From JAAYRQ01 sp035647815 (GTDB lineage Bacteria; Bacillota; Syntrophomonadia; Syntrophomonadales; Syntrophomonadaceae), in NCBI GenBank assembly GCA_035647815.1, contig DASRMR010000028.1:62001-126000 (forward strand): a DNA stretch of 64,000 nucleotides. The letters run 5' to 3'. The position numbers and the translations under genes are program-made. Positions 24,864 to 34,299 of this stretch are shown here, in pieces. The notes beneath the pieces were generated by a model. The model ran no database searches and was not told where the DNA came from. It worked only from the letters and a program-made list of their open reading frames with translations. Position 1 is the first letter of the stretch; every line of letters begins with the position of its first letter.

Positions 24864-25864
24864 CTAATCACCACCGGTTCATAGATATCGGGATCTTTTT
24901 CCTCTATTGCCCTCCCTAATCTGTGGCACTGCATTTCGACTGCTCGACGAAAACTAACAGAATAATCGGCATAGGAAAGATAATTAGCCCGACTGCGTAT
25001 CTTTTTCTCATACTCAGCAATATATAATTTCGAAGCTTTACTATCTAGATATACTCCACCTTCGTGATTTGGTTTTTGAAAATCACTTTCATTAATAATA
25101 CTTTTACTAGTAACATAAAGAGCCAACGAATCTGCTAAAACAGGACGCCATTCCTCCATTAAATCTGAGCATAAAGCAGGATGACCTTGCCTAATACTAT
25201 GAAGAAAACTAGCATAAGGACTTAATCCCTTGTTCACTACCGCTGTGTAAACATCATACATAAGCAAAGTATAAGCAAAACTTAACAAGGAATTGAATGG
25301 ATCACGAGGTGGTTGGCGATTTCTCCCTTTAAACTTAAATTCCTCTTCGACAATTTGTCCTAAACCCTGATAATAATTTCTAGCCGCAATACCTTCATGT
25401 CCCATTAATTGATTTTTACCTATCGCTTTTTCTATTAATGGCACATTTCTTAACATTGCTTCAATATTATCTTGAAGCAATGTGTCAGGTCGATTTCTTT
25501 TATAGCGACGTAAGACAGTAATTTGATTTTTAACTTTAGCGGAAATAAACTTCTTAGCTAAATTTAAGCAAAACTCTTCATCTTCCCCAGATAAAAACTG
25601 ATTTCTTTGTAAGTTAACATTAACATTTCTGGTCGACTCTAATCTTCCGTAAAATTTCCCATTAGTTGATAGCCAGGTAAGATTAATATTTCTTTCCATG
25701 AACTGTCTAACACAACTTGAACTAAGTGAAGCATCACCAAATATTATTACATTTTCTACCCCTTCAATAGGTATAGTTCGTTTTAAGTTATTGCTTTCAA
25801 CTACAATGCAATTCTCTTGCACCCCAACTTTAGCAGCTCTCTCGTAAATATAAAGAATACTCAT
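24860..25864 (-). CDS. cas1: CRISPR-associated integrase Cas1
   Basis: 334 residues. Integrates new spacers at the leader end of the array. The metal-binding residues are Glu157 (GHEGIAARNYY), His222 (ASFLHSIRQGHPAL) and Asp234 (SDLMEEWRP). The start is set at MSILYIYERAAK, with GGAGGTGATATTG directly upstream; the ATG five codons earlier lacks a site. It begins 24 bases beyond the leader-distal end of the array and overlaps cas2. Confidence 0.96.
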   Translation of the reverse strand: MSILYIYERAAKVGVQENCIVVESNNLKRTIPIEGVENVIIFGDASLSSSCVRQFMERNINLTWLSTNGKFYGRLESTRNVNVNLQRNQFLSGEDEEFCLNLAKKFISAKVKNQITVLRRYKRNRPDTLLQDNIEAMLRNVPLIEKAIGKNQLMGHEGIAARNYYQGLGQIVEEEFKFKGRNRQPPRDPFNSLLSFAYTLLMYDVYTAVVNKGLSPYASFLHSIRQGHPALCSDLMEEWRPVLADSLALYVTSKSIINESDFQKPNHEGGVYLDSKASKLYIAEYEKKIRSRANYLSYADYSVSFRRAVEMQCHRLGRAIEEKDPDIYEPVVIR

Positions 25865-25887
25865 CAATATCACCTCCATAAAATTAA

Positions 25888-26574
25888 ACTTCCGTCCCCT
25901 TAAAGGGGTCTTATGGTTTTAATCCAGAAGAAGTTTATTACCAAAATGTCCACGGCAGTTTTCCGTCCCCTTAAAGGGGTCTTATGGTTTTAATTGGTTT
26001 TCTTCGTGTGATATAAAAGGATCATACTCTTTCCGTCCCCTTAAAGGGGTCTTATGGTTTTAATGAGTGGTCACAATTCCAAGGCGTTCATGATACAGCT
26101 TTCCGTCCCCTTAAAGGGGTCTTATGGTTTTAATTGGAGGATATGAAACTGGATACTATCAAAAAACAACGACTTTCCGTCCCCTTAAAGGGGTCTTATG
26201 GTTTTAATATCAAGACATTTACCTAGTGCACCATCTGCGTCAACTTTCCGTCCCCTTAAAGGGGTCTTATGGTTTTAATTTAATGAAAAAGGTTTACACG
26301 TCTATTATTGTCATAATTGTTTCCGTCCCCTTAAAGGGGTCTTATGGTTTTAATGAAAAGAATTAGTTATAACAGTTAATGTTTCAAGTGTGTTTCCGTC
26401 CCCTTAAAGGGGTCTTATGGTTTTAATAGGACGACATGACAGATGTAGGCGGAAGAGACGGATATTGTTTCCGTCCCCTTAAAGGGGTCTTATGGTTTTA
26501 ATACTAAAAAACCTTATTATAATTCTAATAGATATCTTGTTTCCGTCCCCTTAAAGGGGTCTTATGGTTTTAAT
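25888..26574 (-). CRISPR. Type III-A CRISPR array, 10 repeats and 9 spacers, transcribed leftward
   Basis: Ten repeats of 36 bases. In crRNA orientation (minus strand) each starts ATTAAAACCATAAG, contains the hairpin CCCC-TTTAA-GGGG and ends ACGGAAA plus one variable base, giving an 8-base 5' handle like the ACGAGAAC of the S. epidermidis type III-A repeat. Spacers read from low to high coordinate are 35, 34, 34, 38, 35, 39, 37, 39 and 36 bases, all different. The leader is at the high-coordinate end; the repeat nearest cas1 is slightly degenerate, as expected for the oldest end. The array lies inside the cas operon between cas6 and cas1. Confidence 0.97.
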
Positions 26575-26747
26575 CCTGTCCTAGCAAACTGCGGTGTAGT
26601 CTATGTTCAAACTGTAGGTTGCGGTGCTTACCTTTAATTTGCCATTATTACAATAAAGTATTAATAAGATCAAAATATAATCTGTTTTAGCTAGCTTTTC
26701 CTGCATTTTATTCCCCATATCTCCTTGCGGCGCTAAATAAGCCTTAG
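26575..26747 (-). promoter_or_regulatory. CRISPR leader
   Basis: 173 bases between the cas6 stop and the first repeat. It is the side from which new repeats appear to have been added, and it is copied almost unchanged next to the orphan repeat at 24044-24079. It also holds a 41-codon open frame on the minus strand (26581-26706, MQEKLAKTDYILILL...) with GGGG six bases before its ATG; this frame is open in the duplicated leader too. Whether it is translated is unknown. Confidence 0.75.
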
Positions 26748-27494
26748 TTAAATAACTTCCTTTACTTTAATCCCCCCCATGCCTAAGGCAGTTTTAATAC
26801 CTATGCCACTATATTCAGCAAAAGATAATAAGGCTCCAGCTAGGCGGGCTAGTTGTTCCGGCCCCCTAATCACTATAGTGATTTTTCCCATATAACCAGT
26901 TATTTTGGTACTTTCTAGATAGTAAACAGCTGAACGCAATGAATAACGCACAATTTTTATATTTCGGGCTATTTGTTGCAAGGCTTCGCTATCATCTAAG
27001 GATATATCGCTAATATAAGCATTATATCGTCTGCTTAGGCTATTGATTATAAGGTCAGGAGTTGGAAACAAAACATATTCGCCCTGCTGTTTATGGCTAC
27101 AGGGGGTCAAGAATTCAATTTCATAACGGCGACAAGGTTTTTCACTAGTAAAAAACTTATGAAAGTATTCATTTTTGCTAACACTTAATCTTTGGCTACC
27201 GATAACCTTAATATTTATATTTTTATGTTTTAATTCAATATTAGTCATCGACATAATTGCTGGGATAATATGGCTAGCAATTTCATTATCCCACATACCT
27301 ATTGTCCAGGTTAAGCTATGTTCAGACCTAGGAGTTATATATTGAGTATAAGGTTTAAGCTGATTTTCATGAAGTAAATTCGTCACTTCAGATGGTAAAG
27401 CTTCTAGTAAAACACCGTGAAATAAAGATCCCCAGTTATAGTTAGCTTTTTGCTCAGTATCATATTGACATTCTAATATTATTTTTTGTAGCAT
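26748..27494 (-). CDS. cas6: CRISPR pre-crRNA endoribonuclease Cas6
   Basis: 248 residues. Cuts the array transcript within repeats to give crRNAs with an 8-base 5' handle. It shows a tandem ferredoxin-like RAMP layout with the C-terminal glycine-rich loop YSGIGIKTALGMGGI. An N-terminal His (LFHGVLLEAL) is a candidate catalytic residue. 19 bases after csm5. Its 3' third also survives as a fragment in the scar next to csm6. Confidence 0.9.
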   Translation of the reverse strand: MLQKIILECQYDTEQKANYNWGSLFHGVLLEALPSEVTNLLHENQLKPYTQYITPRSEHSLTWTIGMWDNEIASHIIPAIMSMTNIELKHKNINIKVIGSQRLSVSKNEYFHKFFTSEKPCRRYEIEFLTPCSHKQQGEYVLFPTPDLIINSLSRRYNAYISDISLDDSEALQQIARNIKIVRYSLRSAVYYLESTKITGYMGKITIVIRGPEQLARLAGALLSFAEYSGIGIKTALGMGGIKVKEVI

Positions 27495-27513
27495 TTTAAA
27501 TAACCTTTCTCCC

Positions 27514-28650
27514 CTATTCTATAATTAACTCACAACGTCCCATCTGATAATATTGCCCTTTATACATTGTTGTTTTTAAAATATGAGGAGCCACTTTATG
27601 TAAGCTAATGTTTTTATTATGACCATGATTAGGGGGAAATTGCTTTTTCATAATATCTGTTACTTTAGATAAAGCTTGATTGCGTTCATTATATAAATTA
27701 TAAGTAAGTGTTTTAGAAACAAATCCAGCTCCACCACCTAGAATTACATCAACTCCTTGTTTAGCAGTTGTTTCGGCATCCTCTGGTAATTCCTGAAAAT
27801 ATTGCTCGAAAACTTCATAATGAGCATCAGCAAAATTATGTAAAGCATCCTCAATAGTATCCATACTAATGCCGACTTTATTTAGCATAGGTTTATCTAA
27901 AGTAATCTGTAATCTAGCTTCACTACCCGGTTTTAAGCATTCCCTAAATATTGGTAGTAATCTTACATCACCATCTGGTTTTCGCTCATGTTTTCCTACT
28001 AAAGTAAGGTTGTTGTATTCTAAAGGACGGCTATCACTTACGCGTATTCCCTGCATAAAATCGTTGACCGCATTGCGTATTATTTCGTTATTTTTATCTT
28101 TATGTTCTAATTGATTAAATACCCGTCTTTCTAGGTTGTTACTTTCATATCTAAGGTAATTACGTGAGTTTCCTCTATTATCCGCATTATCAATATTACG
28201 CCGTGCCCAATTATAATTGCCTGACTTTATTAATTGGGCTGCTATTGCTGTTCTAATAGCTCCTTTAAGACTAGAACCTGGAATATAAGGTAAACCATAA
28301 GCATCTTTAATAAAAGTTACTATCTCATGAAATTTCGGATGCTCGGCAGCTTCTTCCGCATCTATCTGATATTCTGTAAAAGCCGAATATTCCTGGGGGT
28401 TAATACCATTTTTCCTGAGGAAATTTCTCAAATCCCTTTCCCTTGCTTGGAGAAGAAAGTTCTCGTAATGATTTAATAAGTTTTGTTTTTTTAAAAAGGC
28501 TATGAACTTAGGCAAGTTAGGAAAATAAATTTCCCGCTTATTAGCATCAAAGATATATTCTTTTTTAGTATATCTTTCCCCTGACCCTATAAATAAGGGT
28601 GATAAAGTTCGTAAGGTTACATTAATTCTTTCTAAATGACCATATTTCAT
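27514..28650 (-). CDS. csm5: Type III-A RAMP protein Csm5
   Basis: 378 residues. Caps the crRNA 3' end of the Csm backbone. The N-terminal RAMP motif is TLSPLFIGSGERYTKKEYI, followed by the glycine-rich loop LPYIPGSSLKGAIRTA (about 136-151). It overlaps csm4 by four bases (ATGA). Confidence 0.92.
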   Translation of the reverse strand: MKYGHLERINVTLRTLSPLFIGSGERYTKKEYIFDANKREIYFPNLPKFIAFLKKQNLLNHYENFLLQARERDLRNFLRKNGINPQEYSAFTEYQIDAEEAAEHPKFHEIVTFIKDAYGLPYIPGSSLKGAIRTAIAAQLIKSGNYNWARRNIDNADNRGNSRNYLRYESNNLERRVFNQLEHKDKNNEIIRNAVNDFMQGIRVSDSRPLEYNNLTLVGKHERKPDGDVRLLPIFRECLKPGSEARLQITLDKPMLNKVGISMDTIEDALHNFADAHYEVFEQYFQELPEDAETTAKQGVDVILGGGAGFVSKTLTYNLYNERNQALSKVTDIMKKQFPPNHGHNKNISLHKVAPHILKTTMYKGQYYQMGRCELIIE

Positions 28651-29594
28651 ATGTTTACCCCCACAAACAAAGTTTTACCACTACGCCAAACTGGATGGTT
28701 ACCATTATCAGATAAGTCAAAAATAGCTCCTGGAATTCTCCTTCTTAGACAAGAACCAGCTCCTAGCATGTAAATAGTACGCTTTTTAAGTTGTCCTGGT
28801 GCATAAGTTTCAGAACGAACAAATCCACCTCGCCTTAGTAACATATACCATGCATTAGCCAGAGCCGAATCTAATTCTTCATCTTTTGGCAAATAAGTAC
28901 CTAATAACATCTGGTATGGTGCTTCTTTGTCATCTAATAATTCTTTAAGTTCTTCGGGAATTAAACTAGGATATACTTCAAACTTACCCCAGCCTGATGA
29001 TTGTTTACCCCCAATACCAGATAAGCCTAGACTCTCTAAAAGAATATTAAATAAATCTAATGCTGCCGTTTGAGAGGTTTGTAAAATTATATATAGCCCA
29101 CAAGCAGGATTAAATCTGAAAGCTGCCACATGATAAGGTAATGGCGAACCTTCATTATTAACAGCTACTCGGGTATTAACTGAGATATTACCAAAGTTAG
29201 TAGTATAATCATCTAAATCTACATTGACATCATTTTGATTAATAAATTGTAGGTAATCTTTAAATTTATTTATAGCAATGTAATCTAAATTTTTCAAAGT
29301 TTTTTTGTTAGGAGAGTTTTCTACAGTTTTCTTCTTATCTGTATATAAAATAGGTTTAGGTAAATATATTTCATTTTCTTTATATGGAAGTGCGTCAGTT
29401 ATGGTCAAAACATTTTCATTAAAAAGCGTATATAATTCTTCGATTTTACCTATTTTGACTGCTTCAGCACATAAGGCGGCAAAAATGGTATCAGCATGAA
29501 TAGTCATCTGCCCATCATCTAATGAGTTTCCCCCTGAGCTTTTTCCTATATGTAAAGGGGTAGTAAACTTAAGCTTATATAGATAATAGCCCAT
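28647..29594 (-). CDS. csm4: Type III-A RAMP protein Csm4
   Basis: 315 residues. Binds the crRNA 5' handle and contacts Cas10. It opens YYLYKLKFTTPLHIGKSSGG and has the later G-rich loop GLSGIGGKQSSGWGKFEV typical of Csm4. It overlaps csm3 by 20 bases and csm5 by four. Confidence 0.92.
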   Translation of the reverse strand: MGYYLYKLKFTTPLHIGKSSGGNSLDDGQMTIHADTIFAALCAEAVKIGKIEELYTLFNENVLTITDALPYKENEIYLPKPILYTDKKKTVENSPNKKTLKNLDYIAINKFKDYLQFINQNDVNVDLDDYTTNFGNISVNTRVAVNNEGSPLPYHVAAFRFNPACGLYIILQTSQTAALDLFNILLESLGLSGIGGKQSSGWGKFEVYPSLIPEELKELLDDKEAPYQMLLGTYLPKDEELDSALANAWYMLLRRGGFVRSETYAPGQLKKRTIYMLGAGSCLRRRIPGAIFDLSDNGNHPVWRSGKTLFVGVNI

Positions 29595-30264
29595 ATTCCT
29601 CCACTTCCTTAAGTATAGTTAGAAGTTCTTCCATAGCTACAGGGCTTTCCCCTAACACCACATCTACTTTAAAATCAGAAAAGGCGACCCGTCCATATCC
29701 ACGAGACCCATGTCCTCCTAGATAATCCATAGATAATAGTTTCAGACCTTGGGATATGTTGGCGAAGTCTTCCACTATTTCAGTAGTTTCTTCTATGTCA
29801 TATACAAGATTTATTCCAAATTCCGCCCCCCTTACTACCCTTTCAATCTGACGAGGATTAGCTACTGCAGTTAGGCGATTAATAGTGTTTTCGAATTTTA
29901 CTTCGGTCATGGAGCGACGCTGTTTAAGTAGTTCAGCATTACTAAGAAACGCATCAGCAAATTGCAAGCGGGCTGCTTTAGGCTTTTCCTCCTTTTGGTT
30001 ATTACCTGCGGATCCAAATAATCTTTTAATTTCTTCTGGGTCATGGACACAATTTTGAGTTATATAATGATTTTTTATAGCTTTAGCTAACAAAGTACGC
30101 ATTTTACCTTTTAGGCTAGAACCAGGTACTATAGGCTCACCAGTTAAGCTATCCCTAATTACTGGACTATCTACAGCACCGATAGCTGAAAAAGCTGAGG
30201 AACCCCCTATATGCATTCCAGTTAAAACTGTCATTTTGCTTTTGATTAATATTTTCCCATACAT
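29575..30264 (-). CDS. csm3: Type III-A backbone RNase Csm3
   Basis: 229 residues. Repeating backbone subunit that cuts target RNA at 6-base intervals. The catalytic Asp is Asp32 in IGAVDSPVIRD, and the RAMP loop is VPGSSLKGKMRTLL. The start is placed at MYGKILIKSKM, with AGGGGG nine bases upstream; the ATG eleven codons earlier has no site and would overlap csm2. Csm3 proteins usually begin MYGK-like. Confidence 0.94.
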   Translation of the reverse strand: MYGKILIKSKMTVLTGMHIGGSSAFSAIGAVDSPVIRDSLTGEPIVPGSSLKGKMRTLLAKAIKNHYITQNCVHDPEEIKRLFGSAGNNQKEEKPKAARLQFADAFLSNAELLKQRRSMTEVKFENTINRLTAVANPRQIERVVRGAEFGINLVYDIEETTEIVEDFANISQGLKLLSMDYLGGHGSRGYGRVAFSDFKVDVVLGESPVAMEELLTILKEVEEYGLLSI

Positions 30265-30280
30265 CCTTATATACCCCCTA

Positions 30281-30757
30281 TCAATCTCTTCCACCATGGA
30301 AACGGTGGTAAGCTACTAAGGCTTCCATATAACGGGCAAACTTAATGAAATTTTCTCGACTACTACCTATATTGTTTAATAAATTAATTAATCCCGCTTT
30401 TTCCACAAATGGTTTTACTACATACGGTTCTCTGCCACTTTCATAAACTAAGCGAACTTTTAGATATTCTATTCGTTCAACATAATGAGGACTTAAATCA
30501 TCATTAGCTTCTAAAATTATTTCATTATATATTTCGCTAACTAAGGCAAGTATGTTTCTGATCTTGCTAGTAGTAAAATCTCTGTAATCCCTCCCCATAC
30601 TTTTTTTCAAATTAAGAATAATTTGTTCTGCCTGTTCAGTATAATTATCTGGCAGGTCAAAATTAGCAGAAGCTTGCGGTGATGGATTAAGTTTTGTTTT
30701 AGTCTTTTCTTCTACATTATAACCAGCCCTTTTGAAAGCATCCTTCATGTTACTCAT
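30281..30757 (-). CDS. csm2: Type III-A small subunit Csm2
   Basis: 158 residues, helical. It forms the belly filament of the Csm complex that lines the target RNA. Seen: TTSKIRNILALVSEIYNEI and VRLVYESGREPYVVKPFVE, both typical of the family, and a C-terminal FARYMEALVAYHRFHGG. It overlaps cas10 by eight bases and has AAGGAGG before its ATG. Confidence 0.9.
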   Translation of the reverse strand: MSNMKDAFKRAGYNVEEKTKTKLNPSPQASANFDLPDNYTEQAEQIILNLKKSMGRDYRDFTTSKIRNILALVSEIYNEIILEANDDLSPHYVERIEYLKVRLVYESGREPYVVKPFVEKAGLINLLNNIGSSRENFIKFARYMEALVAYHRFHGGRD

Positions 30758-33170
30758 TGCTATTTCCCTCCTTTTTATCCCGATTGTAATAAGTGTAAAT
30801 TATTATGGCAGTTATTAATTGTCTTCTATCTTCGCTATTTAATGCCCATTTATATATTAAGCTTGCTTCCTCACGATAGGCTATTTTCCTCGTTTCTTCA
30901 GCATTTGCAGGTGGTTCTTGTCTAGTTAATAAGTAAGCTAACCTAGCAATGTTTATGGAATCACTTTCAGCTTGGCGCAATAATTCTAACATTTTGTATA
31001 GAAAGCTATTACCTAATTCCCCACCACCTGATAAAATACGAGAGATAATTTTATATTTAGTCCCTAATACCTCATTTTCAAAAGTATCCCAGTCATATGT
31101 ATGATTAGCTTTTAATTGGCCATCTAACATTTCCATACCTAAAAGAGAAATAGCGTTTTTAGTTTTTCCCTGAAATTTGTAGTTTTTCGCTTGTGCTTCT
31201 AAGTGGGCAGTTTCCTCTGCCATGCGGGCAATAGGATAAGTAGGTTCAAAAATAGTAATTCCAGCCGACATAGTCATAGTATTATTAGTATAATGGGCAA
31301 AATTCCTTCTTATATCAATTGCTGCACATATTATTTCATTCCATGCCCCTACTAAAAAAAGGTCATCACCACCAGAGTAAACTACCACTATATTTCGTTT
31401 CCCTTTTTCCGATAATAAGTCATATTCACCTTCTGTTAATAGGTTGTTAAGATAGTATTTGAAAAATATAGATAAACTGCGCGAAAGTGTAGTAGTACGA
31501 GATAAAGTCATATAACGATACTGATTTTCCTGGTCATTCTTTCTAACAAAGCCATTTAGAAAAGCCATACCCATATCATCAACATCGGCTCTAAGTACCC
31601 CAATCCGCTCTATACCTACAGCATCATCAGCTAAATCAGCAAAGCTTTTTAGTTCTCCCTTAGAATTAGTGGAAGCATAATCACCTACCCATAGTTTGGT
31701 AGCAAGTGATAAACCGGTACGATATATATTTTTACTGTAAAGTCGTCTCACCTTTTCGGGATTTTGCCCTAAAGATTCGCGTGCTTTAGCTACACTAGAG
31801 GCCTGAAAGTATAAGGGAGCTCCTTGATTGGTGAATAAAGGCAAATAAGTTGCATTAGTTGGTTCACTAGTTACAGTAAAAACTGTCTCAGGCTTAATTA
31901 ATATAGAGGATATATCTTCGAAAGCGGCACAAGTGCTACAAATAACATTATCGTTTCTTTCCATTAAACTTCCCGATATGCCACAAACATTACATTCTCG
32001 GCCTTCTTTATCAATATTACTTTGATTTAACAGCCTAATTTCCGCTGGAGTATATCGATGTAGTTTTTGTTGGGCAATTTGGGTTGACATGCTCCGATAA
32101 ATATTACTGTACGCTTCTGGATTATCAGTTTTGTTCATCAATTCGTTAGCGGAACAATCCTTAAGACCATAAGCAATAAATAATCTGGTAGCAAATAATT
32201 CTCTTAGCTTGTGATTTATATTTTGAATAGTAGTAATAGTTTGTTCTTTAGCCTCGCTAGTATTAGGCAATAATAGATAGGCATGACCTCCCCCGGTATA
32301 TAGAAGGTTAGGTCTATATAAGCCCGTAGCCTGAAGTATCTCATCAACTAAATTTTCCATAAGTAATTCTAAATAAAAGGAACGAGAACGCAAGCCTTTT
32401 AAGGCTCCCTTAGAAGCAATAGTGTAAATAAATGATTGTACCCCCGATATATCACAAGACAACATGCAAAAGGCATTTTCTCTATAAAAGCTATTAGAGT
32501 TAGTAAATAATTCTTGGCGATAATCAGTACGGTTATCAAGGTATAAGTATATGCAAGTAGCTATAGCGGCAGTGATTTTGGAGTGGTCAAATAGTGAAAT
32601 ATCAGCAACTTCGCCTAGGTAAGTGGAAGAAGGTATATATGACAAGTAAGCTTCGAGTAGTTCTAATAAGGAATTAACATGTTCTGCTTTAAATTCTATG
32701 CCCTGCAAACCCTCACTTAATCCTGCTATAATCCGGTTATAATCCGTAACTGGATCATATTTTTCTAGTTCATCTGGCAAGTTAATATTTTCCTTAATAG
32801 GTCTAACTTTATAGGCAGATTTTCCCTGAGCATTGTTTAGTAAATTATAAATAGATTCTTGTGCCCGGCTACGGGAAAATCCGGCATTCGCCTCCCCTTC
32901 AACTTCACGCCGATCAGCCCCAGCAGCAATATTATCAGCAATATAAACTATGTAAGCTATACTGTCTGTATTTAGCTTAGCTGATTTTAGTTCTTGGTAA
33001 TGATGGTATCTTATAGCATCTAGTATAGCCGGGTTATCAGTATATTTCGCTGTCCAATCGTGACCTGAAATAGTATGAGCACGCCCATCCATATTACTCC
33101 CTCGGTGTAATACTTTGCCTATATCATGTAATAATCCCGCCATAGTAATATCTTTTATTATCTGGTGCAA
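30750..33170 (-). CDS. cas10: Cas10/Csm1, large subunit with HD nuclease and GGDD cyclase
   Basis: 806 residues. Signature subunit of type III systems: degrades ssDNA through its HD domain and makes cyclic oligoadenylate through its Palm domain. The HD motif is LLHDIGKV (His15-Asp16). A Cys4 zinc element lies mid-protein (CNVCGISG ... CSTC). The cyclase motif YSGGDDLFLVG has GGDD at 600-603. Both activities look intact, so Csm6 should be switchable. It starts at TTG with GGGGG about nine bases upstream. First gene of the locus; an imperfect dyad (GCGCAA ... TTGCG around ATCGAT, 33204-33226) lies just upstream and could be part of the promoter. Confidence 0.95.
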   Translation of the reverse strand: MHQIIKDITMAGLLHDIGKVLHRGSNMDGRAHTISGHDWTAKYTDNPAILDAIRYHHYQELKSAKLNTDSIAYIVYIADNIAAGADRREVEGEANAGFSRSRAQESIYNLLNNAQGKSAYKVRPIKENINLPDELEKYDPVTDYNRIIAGLSEGLQGIEFKAEHVNSLLELLEAYLSYIPSSTYLGEVADISLFDHSKITAAIATCIYLYLDNRTDYRQELFTNSNSFYRENAFCMLSCDISGVQSFIYTIASKGALKGLRSRSFYLELLMENLVDEILQATGLYRPNLLYTGGGHAYLLLPNTSEAKEQTITTIQNINHKLRELFATRLFIAYGLKDCSANELMNKTDNPEAYSNIYRSMSTQIAQQKLHRYTPAEIRLLNQSNIDKEGRECNVCGISGSLMERNDNVICSTCAAFEDISSILIKPETVFTVTSEPTNATYLPLFTNQGAPLYFQASSVAKARESLGQNPEKVRRLYSKNIYRTGLSLATKLWVGDYASTNSKGELKSFADLADDAVGIERIGVLRADVDDMGMAFLNGFVRKNDQENQYRYMTLSRTTTLSRSLSIFFKYYLNNLLTEGEYDLLSEKGKRNIVVVYSGGDDLFLVGAWNEIICAAIDIRRNFAHYTNNTMTMSAGITIFEPTYPIARMAEETAHLEAQAKNYKFQGKTKNAISLLGMEMLDGQLKANHTYDWDTFENEVLGTKYKIISRILSGGGELGNSFLYKMLELLRQAESDSINIARLAYLLTRQEPPANAEETRKIAYREEASLIYKWALNSEDRRQLITAIIIYTYYNRDKKEGNSNE

Positions 33171-33412
33171 TAGCTTTGCCCCCTTCTATATTTAATGATG
33201 AAAAGCGCAATTAATCGATTGTTGCGTTTCCCATTACAAAATATGTTAAAATTGTGTCGAGCAACACCTATATTAACTAATTCTAGCAAGTTCAGCATAA
33301 TCCTTCCAGATAATTCAATCTATTACAAGGTTTAGATGAGGGGAGAGCGAGAAAAGTTCTCGGCTATGCTAAGAATTACATTAATATAAAAGTGACATTC
33401 CCTGTTGCATCA

Positions 33413-33712
33413 TTAAGATATTTCAATTGAAACTGAGCCATCTTGATTTTTAGTATACTTAGTGTCTTCTTCTAAAATGTAGATTTTATTATTTTTAGTA
33501 TCTACAGCTACTTCTCGATTAATAAGTGTACTTACTTCCTTATCAGTCGTAAGTGTTCGTATTTGTACACCATTATCATATAGCTGAATATGTAATTCCC
33601 CGTTTTTTCGCTTTATTTTATCAGCTTTATGTTTTGTATATGGTTTTATAAAAATATATTCATATCCACCTTCCGCAAAAGCCATTTTTTTACCATTTAG
33701 AAAAACCTCCAA
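33413..33712 (-). CDS. Hypothetical 99-residue protein at the end of the pyr operon
   Basis: Unrecognised. No signal peptide or membrane helix; beta-rich with many Lys, Thr and Asp (VAVDTKNNKIYILEEDTKYT). The TTG start has GGAGGGG five to six bases upstream; an ATG ten codons in is an alternative. It starts 11 bases after the pyrE stop and so is probably co-transcribed with the pyrimidine genes. It lies between pyrE and the cas genes. Confidence 0.65.
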   Translation of the reverse strand: MEVFLNGKKMAFAEGGYEYIFIKPYTKHKADKIKRKNGELHIQLYDNGVQIRTLTTDKEVSTLINREVAVDTKNNKIYILEEDTKYTKNQDGSVSIEIS

Positions 33713-33723
33713 AATACCCCTCC

Positions 33724-34299
33724 TTAAGTACGGCTACCCGGTTTTATAGCTGGTGTGTTACCTTCTTTACATAAAGGGCACTCCTCTGGTTCCCATGACT
33801 GTACATTCATGCTTAGTACTGCTTCCTGTTTTACTCCGAAATCTATCTTACCATTACTTCTGTCTACTAATACCCCAACACCTATAACTATTCCGCCTAG
33901 TGCCTCTACTAGGTCGATAACTTCTCTTACTGAACCACCAGTTGTAACAACATCTTCAACGACTAAAACGCGAGCATCTTTTTTAATTTCAAAATTACGG
34001 CGCAGTGTCATGATTGAATCCTGTCTCTCTGTAAATATTCCAGGAACTCCTAATTGTCTAGCTACTTCATAGGCTACAATTATCCCACCTGTTGCTGGTC
34101 CTATTACTAGTTCGATATTGTCATCAGCGAAATATTTGGCAATATGCTTGGCTAATTCCTCTGTGTATTTAGGATATTTTAACACTTGGGCACATTGCAT
34201 ATATTGATTAGAATGGCGACCTGAAGTAAGTTTGAAATGACCATCTAAAAGAGCACCTGCTTCGGAAAATATCTTTACTGCTTGATCATGGGTCAACAT
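33724..34299 (-). CDS. pyrE: Orotate phosphoribosyltransferase
   Basis: 191 residues. Joins orotate to PRPP to give OMP. PRPP-binding motif VLVVEDVVTTGGSVREVIDL; the N-terminal FKLTSGRHSNQYMQCAQ is typical of the family. The ATG shares one base with the pyrF stop (TAATG). Near the distal end of the pyr operon. Confidence 0.96.
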   Translation of the reverse strand: MLTHDQAVKIFSEAGALLDGHFKLTSGRHSNQYMQCAQVLKYPKYTEELAKHIAKYFADDNIELVIGPATGGIIVAYEVARQLGVPGIFTERQDSIMTLRRNFEIKKDARVLVVEDVVTTGGSVREVIDLVEALGGIVIGVGVLVDRSNGKIDFGVKQEAVLSMNVQSWEPEECPLCKEGNTPAIKPGSRT

